Under the pieces are notes generated by a model that did not search any database, was not told the DNA's origin, and saw only the letters and a list, made by a program, of their open reading frames with translations. Below, piece by piece: positions 58,666 through 64,000 of a stretch of 64,000 bases of DNA. The position numbers were made by a program, and so were the translations under genes. This DNA comes from Clostridiales bacterium. GTDB lineage: Bacteria; Bacillota; Clostridia; Christensenellales; Aristaeellaceae. The DNA is taken from positions 1-64,000 of the forward strand of contig JAAYIN010000037.1 in the NCBI GenBank assembly GCA_012523405.1, in the 5' to 3' direction. Within the stretch, counting starts at the first letter, position 1; each line of letters begins with the position of its first letter.

Positions 58666-61041
58666 ATGCAAAAGCGTCCTGTGATCTCAGCGCATAACTA
58701 CGTGATGCTTACGCTCGCCCTTGCCTTCTTTGTGGGTTGTCGTTTTGCCCTGAACTTTACGCAGGGTGCATGGCCTTGGCTCGTTTTCGGTCTTGGCATA
58801 GCCCTGCTTCCTTTGCGCCGTAAAATGGATAAGAGCATTTATATTGCTCTGGCACTTTGCTCCTTATCCATTGGCATCATGCTAACACATCATGCGCTCA
58901 CGCCCATCGCGCCAACGCCCGGACATTATGAAGTCACAGGCTATGTCTATGGCGATCCGACGATCAGGGATGATGGGCGCATCACCTTTACCCTAACGGA
59001 TATTTCGCTTGACGGCGCCATGCAAGATGGGCGCGCCTACTGTTCGGTATATTTAAACGGCGAGGAAATGCCCGCTGTTTTTGATGGGGCTGCATTGAGA
59101 TTTGACGGCAGGGTATACTTACCAGACGGCAAGAGCGGTGCGCCTCATTTTGATTTCAGGCTTTGGATGCTTCAAAACAATATGACCTTTGGCATCGCTT
59201 CATCCAGTGAACTCACCACCGACAACACCCCTGAAACCGCACCCGTCAAGGATTGGGCATCGCGCATCAGAAAGGTGTTCTCCAAATCCCTGACCCGCAC
59301 CATGGGCGACAACTCGCGTCTCGCCATGGCCATGCTGTTCAGCGACCGCGAAGGTCTCGCAACGGATGAAAGCGAGGCGTTTTCAAAGCTTGGCATCGCT
59401 CATGTCCTCTCCGTTTCAGGGCTGCACATTGGACTGATTGCAGGGATCATCGTTTGGATTCTCAAGAAATGTCGTGTACCGGTGCGCCGCAGACCGCCGA
59501 TCATCGCAGCATTCCTATTTGTCTATGCCGCTTTGGCTGGCTTTTCGCCCGCCTCCGTTCGAGCCTCCATCATGTGTGTGCTATATGCGATCGCATCGGT
59601 GCTCGTCATCCATCCCGATCCGCTCGCCATCCTTGCCAATGCCATGCTGCTCATCTTGTTATTCAATCCAATGCAGGCGCATTCGGCCAGCTTTACCTTG
59701 AGCTTCTCCGCCTTGGCAGGAATCACACTGCTCGAGCCAGTGTTTATGAACATTTTTAATGCAATCAACCGCAGGAGACGATTGCCTAAGCGTGACCGCA
59801 TGAAAACACGATGGGCACGCATCCGCATTTTCTTTGGCAAACCGCCCAAGCCGTTTGGGTCAGGGCTTGCCCTATCGCTCGCAGCGCAGATCGGCGTGAT
59901 GGTCCCGACCGCCATCACCTTCCATTCTCTGCCCCTCTACGGTGTATTCATCAACCTGCTGGTTGTTCCTTATATGGGTTTTCTCATTCCCATTTATCTG
60001 CTTGCCCTCGCCTCATCCCCTATCCCATGGCTGGGGCAGCCATTCGGCTTCGTTGCCTCTCAAATGAGCGACCTGCTCTTATGGGCGATTCGCCTTCTAT
60101 CTACCCTCCCCTATGCCTCCATACGCGTACCCGCTGTATCGCCGCTTTTGATCTTTGCTTTCTTCATGATCGTCCTTTTGGTATCCAGAAGAACATATGC
60201 CCCAAGGATGCAGAAGGTCTGTGCGATTGCGCTCATCTGCCTTGTGGCCGCTATCGGGACTTACACCTCCCAGCCCGCATCGCTTCGATATATCCAGCTT
60301 GCAGTCGGTCAAGCTGATGCGTCTTTGCTCATGGATAACGACCTGACCATAGCGATTGACGTGGGCGATGACGGAGAAGCAGCGGTTGACTATCTGCTTG
60401 ATGAGGGGCGCAATATCGATGCGCTCTACCTCACTCATCTGCATTTAGATCACGCGCTTGGCATTCATCATCTCATCGAGTCAGGAATCAAGATCAAGCA
60501 AATCTATTTGCCCATCAATGCCGCGGGACAGGGGCTCAGTGAGGAATCCCTCACGCTATACCGCGACATACAAAACCTCGGCATTCCAATCACGGAGCTT
60601 GCAGCCGGCGACCAACTGCGATACAATGAAACGGTGATTGATGTTCTTTGGCCAACGGACACGGCTGCCAGAAGCGGTCATGATGCAAACGACATGCCGC
60701 TTGTGCTGCGCATTGATTTTGGCGGCTATACGCTTTTGAGCACCAGCGATATCAACGGCACTTACGAAGCCTATGCAGCTGCCCCATGCGATGTGCTCAA
60801 GGTTTCTCATCATGGAAGCTCAAAGAGCACATTCAATCAATATTTGGACTTCGTCAGCCCCAAAATTGCAATGGTCAGCTGTTCATCAGGCAGTCGTTCA
60901 CTGCCGGGCACCGATACGCTTCAGCGGCTGACAAACCACCGGATTCCAATCTTTCGCACCGACGAAGCGGGCGATATCACCATTACTATCAAAGACGGTC
61001 AACTATGCGTGACCCCTTATAAAGCGAGGATAAACGAGTGA
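58666..61041 (+). CDS. comEC: ComEC/Rec2 DNA-uptake channel
   Basis: The 791-aa protein forms the membrane channel that takes up single-stranded DNA in transformation. Layout: N-terminal helices and OB-like region (1-200), competence domain of about eight helices (about 215-510, H-V-L-S-V-S-G-L-H-I-G-L and A-L-A-G-F-S-P-A-S-V-R-A), and a C-terminal metallo-beta-lactamase domain (about 540-790) with H-L-H-L-D-H near 590 and S-H-H-G-S-S near 715. Length is full, so competence may be intact. holA overlaps its end by 4 nt. Confidence 0.94.
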   Translation: MQKRPVISAHNYVMLTLALAFFVGCRFALNFTQGAWPWLVFGLGIALLPLRRKMDKSIYIALALCSLSIGIMLTHHALTPIAPTPGHYEVTGYVYGDPTIRDDGRITFTLTDISLDGAMQDGRAYCSVYLNGEEMPAVFDGAALRFDGRVYLPDGKSGAPHFDFRLWMLQNNMTFGIASSSELTTDNTPETAPVKDWASRIRKVFSKSLTRTMGDNSRLAMAMLFSDREGLATDESEAFSKLGIAHVLSVSGLHIGLIAGIIVWILKKCRVPVRRRPPIIAAFLFVYAALAGFSPASVRASIMCVLYAIASVLVIHPDPLAILANAMLLILLFNPMQAHSASFTLSFSALAGITLLEPVFMNIFNAINRRRRLPKRDRMKTRWARIRIFFGKPPKPFGSGLALSLAAQIGVMVPTAITFHSLPLYGVFINLLVVPYMGFLIPIYLLALASSPIPWLGQPFGFVASQMSDLLLWAIRLLSTLPYASIRVPAVSPLLIFAFFMIVLLVSRRTYAPRMQKVCAIALICLVAAIGTYTSQPASLRYIQLAVGQADASLLMDNDLTIAIDVGDDGEAAVDYLLDEGRNIDALYLTHLHLDHALGIHHLIESGIKIKQIYLPINAAGQGLSEESLTLYRDIQNLGIPITELAAGDQLRYNETVIDVLWPTDTAARSGHDANDMPLVLRIDFGGYTLLSTSDINGTYEAYAAAPCDVLKVSHHGSSKSTFNQYLDFVSPKIAMVSCSSGSRSLPGTDTLQRLTNHRIPIFRTDEAGDITITIKDGQLCVTPYKARINE

Positions 61042-62057
61042 ATCATACGGCATTCTTTCAGGCGGTTAAGTCAGGGAACATCGCGCCATGCTATGTGTTT
61101 GAAGGTGCGGAGGAATATATCAAGCAGCAAGCGCTCTCAAACCTCTGCTCCAAGCTGTTGCCTGCAGGGCTTGAAGAGATGAACCTAACCGATCTCACCG
61201 ATCCCGACGCAGATCAGCTCATCGCAGCCTCTGAAACGCTGCCTTTTATGGGTGATGTGCGCATTGTGGTCATACGCGATTGTGCGCTGCTAACCGCAGG
61301 ACGCAAATCAGAGGATGAGCGCAAGATCACTGCCATTTCGGAGTATTTAACCAATATTTCCCCAAGCACCTGTCTTGTTTTCTACGTAAAAGGCAAAGCG
61401 GACGGACGCAAAAAGCTCTACACACAGCTAAAGAAAATGAACTGCATCGTTGATTTTTCCCCCATGGGCGATGCCGAATGCGCAGACTGGGCGCGCAAAA
61501 CCATGCGCCGCAGCGGCAAGCAAATGGACAGTCAAACGGCTGGAAAGCTCATATTCACAGTCGGACGCGACGCTGCACTTTTGAAACAGGAAATGGATAA
61601 GCTCACGAGCTTTTTGCAGGACCGAGATACGGTCACTGATGAGGATATTGACGCCGTATGCACCCGCTCAACCGAGTGCACTGTCTTTCAAATGGTCGAT
61701 GCACAGGTTGCAGGCAAGATGGACACAGCATTCTCGCTCCTTCGCGATATGGTGCGCTCGGGCGAGGATCGCATCGGCATCCTTGCCATGCTGCTGCGCC
61801 AATATCGCATCCTATACCACATGCGCTGTCTCCTTGACGAAAAAACCCCACAGCAAGCACAGGCAAGCCTTCTTGGCATTCCCCCCTTTGCCGTTGGGCG
61901 TACACAGCAGCAGGCCCGCCGCTTTGAAAAAGAGCGCCTCAAAGCCGCATACAGCTATCTGATGAACTACGAATACGAAATCAAAACCGGCCGCATCACA
62001 CAAGATGGCTGTGCAGAAAGTGCACTATTGCAGCTTGAGGGCATTCTCAGAGGTTGA
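61038..62057 (+). CDS. holA: DNA polymerase III, delta subunit
   Basis: The 339-aa clamp-loader subunit has Y-V-F-E-G-A-E-E-Y near 19, the AAA+-like region with V-V-I-R-D-C and an F-S-P-M motif, and a C-terminal domain with R-Q-Y-R-I-L-Y. It opens the sliding clamp. GTG start at 61038, overlapping the comEC stop (GTGA). The comEC-holA order is common in Firmicutes. Confidence 0.92.
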   Translation: MNHTAFFQAVKSGNIAPCYVFEGAEEYIKQQALSNLCSKLLPAGLEEMNLTDLTDPDADQLIAASETLPFMGDVRIVVIRDCALLTAGRKSEDERKITAISEYLTNISPSTCLVFYVKGKADGRKKLYTQLKKMNCIVDFSPMGDAECADWARKTMRRSGKQMDSQTAGKLIFTVGRDAALLKQEMDKLTSFLQDRDTVTDEDIDAVCTRSTECTVFQMVDAQVAGKMDTAFSLLRDMVRSGEDRIGILAMLLRQYRILYHMRCLLDEKTPQQAQASLLGIPPFAVGRTQQQARRFEKERLKAAYSYLMNYEYEIKTGRITQDGCAESALLQLEGILRG

Positions 62058-62090
62058 GAATGCGCACCACCAAATCAAAGGAGCTCTTAT

Positions 62091-63161
62091 ATGCAAAGCG
62101 TATCCGTAAAACAAGTACCGACCTATTCGCCCCAGCTTCTTGACGAAGCCATTGCAGCGCATTTTGATGCGCTTGATGTCGCCAGTGATCTCACCCCTGA
62201 AAGCCGTGTGCTCATCAAGCCCAATTTGCTCGCTGGGCGCGCTCCTGACCTTGCCGTCACCACCCATCCCGAAGTGCTGCTGGCAGTCGTTCGCTGGCTT
62301 TCAGCACGTGGCATTACCAAGATCACACTCGCCGATAGCCCCGGCGGTGTCTACACACCCGCCTCTTTGCGCAAAACATACACCGCATGCGGCCTTGATG
62401 TACTCGATGATTTTCTCACCTTAAACGAAGATATCACCGCAAGCAACAAAGATGGTTTTTCCATCATCACGCCCGTGCTGGAAGCCGACTATATCATCAA
62501 CTGCTGCAAGCTCAAAACCCATGGACTCACGGTCATGACAGCTGGTGTCAAAAATCTATTTGGCTGCGTACCGGGGCTCAAAAAGCCCGAAATCCACTGC
62601 ATGAAGCCGACCATTGGTTCGTTTTGCAATCTGCTGGTGGATTTGGCGGAGGTCGTGCGGCCTCAGGTCACATTGCTGGATGCCATCGACTGCATGGAAG
62701 GCAATGGTCCAGGCGGCGGCTCGGTACGCCACATGGGCTATACGCTTGCGTCCCGCTCGCCCTATGCGCTTGACGAGCAAGCCACCTTGCTCATGGGGCT
62801 GCAAATGCAAATGATCCCCATCCTTCGCATCGCTAAGGAGCGAAAACTGCTAAGCGGCACGACGCAGCTGCTAGGCGATACCCTCAGGCCCGCCAATCCC
62901 CCGTTTACGCTCCCAGACGCCGTTTTAGGCACCGAGAGTATATTTACCCCAAAAGGAATCTTCCACATCGTATTTGGTCGAAAAAAGGCCTTCCCGCGCG
63001 TTTTGACAAGACGATGCGTTGGGTGCGGACTCTGTGCGGAGTCCTGTCCAAAGCATATCATCAAAATCGTCAACAAGAAGGCTGTTATTTCAAAAAAGAA
63101 TTGCATCTCCTGCTTTTGCTGTCAGGAAATGTGCCCCGCACATGCCATCGAAGCAAAATAA
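62091..63161 (+). CDS. DUF362-domain protein with C-terminal 2x[4Fe-4S] ferredoxin
   Basis: The 356-aa protein has a DUF362 domain (about 35-250: V-L-I-K-P-N-L-L, D-S-P-G-G, N-C-C-K-L-K-T-H) and a ferredoxin tail with two C-x2-C-x2-C-x3-C sets (C-V-G-C-G-L-C-A-E-S-C-P and C-I-S-C-F-C-C-Q-E-M-C-P; the extra Cys in the second is notable). It is probably a cytosolic iron-sulfur protein; its reaction is unknown. It follows holA where rpsT is often found. Terminator downstream. Confidence 0.88.
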   Translation: MQSVSVKQVPTYSPQLLDEAIAAHFDALDVASDLTPESRVLIKPNLLAGRAPDLAVTTHPEVLLAVVRWLSARGITKITLADSPGGVYTPASLRKTYTACGLDVLDDFLTLNEDITASNKDGFSIITPVLEADYIINCCKLKTHGLTVMTAGVKNLFGCVPGLKKPEIHCMKPTIGSFCNLLVDLAEVVRPQVTLLDAIDCMEGNGPGGGSVRHMGYTLASRSPYALDEQATLLMGLQMQMIPILRIAKERKLLSGTTQLLGDTLRPANPPFTLPDAVLGTESIFTPKGIFHIVFGRKKAFPRVLTRRCVGCGLCAESCPKHIIKIVNKKAVISKKNCISCFCCQEMCPAHAIEAK

Positions 63162-63200
63162 AGCATGTACACGGTGCCGATGGCAGGTGCTGCGCCTATC

Positions 63201-63231
63201 AAAAAAGTCTCCCAAAGCGGAGACTTTTTTT
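63201..63231. terminator. Intrinsic terminator after DUF362 gene
   Basis: AAAGTCTCC and GGAGACTTT form a 9-bp stem with flanking A3 and T4. It can serve both the DUF362 gene and the facing TetR gene. Confidence 0.88.
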
Positions 63232-63297
63232 CATAGATAGATGCAGGAGATCAAAGATGATGAAGCTAGAAAACAGCCAATACCAATCCGATCTTTT

Positions 63298-63876
63298 TTA
63301 TCCCTCTAAAAATCCCATGCCGCTGGCAATGAGCCGCTCTGCCATCTGTGCAATTTCTTTGGCAGGCGTGTCCATATCCTCAGACAGCCATTTCCGAAGC
63401 AATCCTATGCAGCCAGAGCTTGCAAAGGCATAAAACCACTCAATTTGCACAGGGGTCGCTTTTTCGTAGAGCTTGAGGTTGCTTTCCGTACAGACCACCT
63501 GCCCAAGCTCCAGCACCTTCACCAAAAAATCCTTATCGCCATATTCGCCTAAAATAACCGTGCACACATCCGATTTTTCTTTTAGCAGCCTGAAGATTTC
63601 CGTCGTAATCTCAAGCTGGGTCACCTTAATGTCGGGCAAAAGAAGCGGGCTCAGGGTGTTTTGTACATTTGTATACAGCTCGTCTTCAATCTCAGACCGC
63701 AGCGCATAGATATCCTGATAATGCGCATAAAATGTTCCGCGATTGATCCCTGCCCGTTCGCAAAGCTCTTTGATGGATATGCTTTGAATGGGCTTAATCG
63801 CTAATAATTCGGTGAATGCTTTGCGTATCAGCATTTTACTCACCCTCACGCGATGATCCTTTATCTCGCTATTCAT
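63298..63876 (-). CDS. TetR-family transcriptional regulator
   Basis: The 192-aa protein has an N-terminal helix-turn-helix (about 8-58: R-K-A-F-T-E-L-L, S-I-K-E-L-C-E-R-A-G-I-N-R-G-T-F-Y-A-H-Y) and a C-terminal ligand domain resembling the DhaS-like/TetR_C_7 group. GGAG lies 9 nt before ATG 63876. A consensus promoter and a palindrome at its predicted transcription start suggest autorepression. The gene it controls may lie beyond the right edge. Confidence 0.88.
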   Translation of the reverse strand: MNSEIKDHRVRVSKMLIRKAFTELLAIKPIQSISIKELCERAGINRGTFYAHYQDIYALRSEIEDELYTNVQNTLSPLLLPDIKVTQLEITTEIFRLLKEKSDVCTVILGEYGDKDFLVKVLELGQVVCTESNLKLYEKATPVQIEWFYAFASSGCIGLLRKWLSEDMDTPAKEIAQMAERLIASGMGFLEG

Positions 63877-63908
63877 ACTCAACCACTCCGTTATCAATTT
63901 TCATTTGT

Positions 63909-63921
63909 ATGATATTATCAT
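63909..63921 (-). promoter_or_regulatory. Possible TetR operator
   Basis: ATGATATTATCAT is a perfect 13-bp palindrome placed just downstream of the predicted transcription start of the TetR gene. Confidence 0.45.
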
Positions 63922-63929
63922 TCATTCTC

Positions 63930-63958
63930 ATTATATTACATTTGGTAAAGATATTCAA
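63930..63958 (-). promoter_or_regulatory. Sigma-A promoter of the TetR gene
   Basis: On the minus strand TTGAAT (63958-63953) and a perfect TATAAT (63935-63930) are 17 bp apart. Confidence 0.85.
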
Positions 63959-64000
63959 CAATGCTGTATGTTTTTAAAGCGTGCTGTATTTTAGCATATC

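Overview
The window reads as chromosomal DNA of an anaerobic, spore-forming Firmicute (class Clostridia or a close relative) of roughly balanced G+C. The evidence is the HrcA/CIRCE heat-shock operon in the clostridial order running on into prmA-rsmE-mtaB, the sporulation genes spoIID, spoIIQ, spoVT and spoVB, a biotin- and Na+-dependent decarboxylase cluster, ATP-type PEP carboxykinase, and strong AGGAGG-type ribosome binding sites with several TTG or GTG starts. About 60 protein genes are tightly packed. I see no rRNA or tRNA gene, no CRISPR array and no prophage. The only mobile DNA is the probable tip of an IS30-like element at the left edge.

Layout. 1-85: end of an IS30-like element. 226-5225 (-): five-gene carboxyltransferase / Na+ pump operon (mmdA-like, oadG, biotin carrier, beta subunit, oadA-like). 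5441-7985 (-): purC, a CapE-like sugar-nucleotide dehydratase and a GNAT enzyme. 8190-16180: CapA-like protein, MATE exporter with a 49-nt palindrome in its leader, D,D-carboxypeptidase, spoIID-spoIIQ and glmS. 16310-24983 (-): hrcA-grpE-dnaK-dnaJ-prmA-rsmE-mtaB-hinT-rpsU behind a perfect CIRCE and a consensus sigma-A promoter. 25282-26999: iron-type alcohol dehydrogenase and Nudix hydrolase, then a three-unit tandem repeat. 27446-36140 (-): pckA, a flotillin, an ECF S component with coaX and hom, and pepP-efp with an acidic zinc-ribbon protein. 36304-40696 (-): second CapA-like protein and radC-ydcF-rsmG-noc-like.

40979-46240 (+): cdaA-cdaR (c-di-AMP synthesis and control) followed by an uncharacterised membrane-anchored protein and a P-loop ATPase, then a frameshifted stump of an RNA methyltransferase gene and an aldo/keto reductase. 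46376-51189 (-): acyl-CoA synthetase with an XRE-cupin regulator, and a tandem PII-like protein with a DUF1538 membrane protein made of two homologous halves. 51883-63161 (+): spoVT-spoVB-mazG-hup, an M42 peptidase, rqcP-ispD-ispF, comEC-holA and a DUF362/ferredoxin protein. 63298-63876 (-): TetR-type regulator.

Taken together, central carbon flow around oxaloacetate (PckA and the decarboxylase cluster), envelope and spore-coat building, protein quality control (DnaK system, RqcP) and second-messenger signalling (c-di-AMP, PII-like) dominate. The parts most worth a closer look are the shared-carrier carboxyltransferase cluster, the PII-like/DUF1538 pair, the two unknown genes behind cdaAR, and several unexplained operator-like palindromes (MATE leader, pckA promoter, glmS promoter). 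Protein calls rest on reading sequence motifs and gene order; no database search was run.
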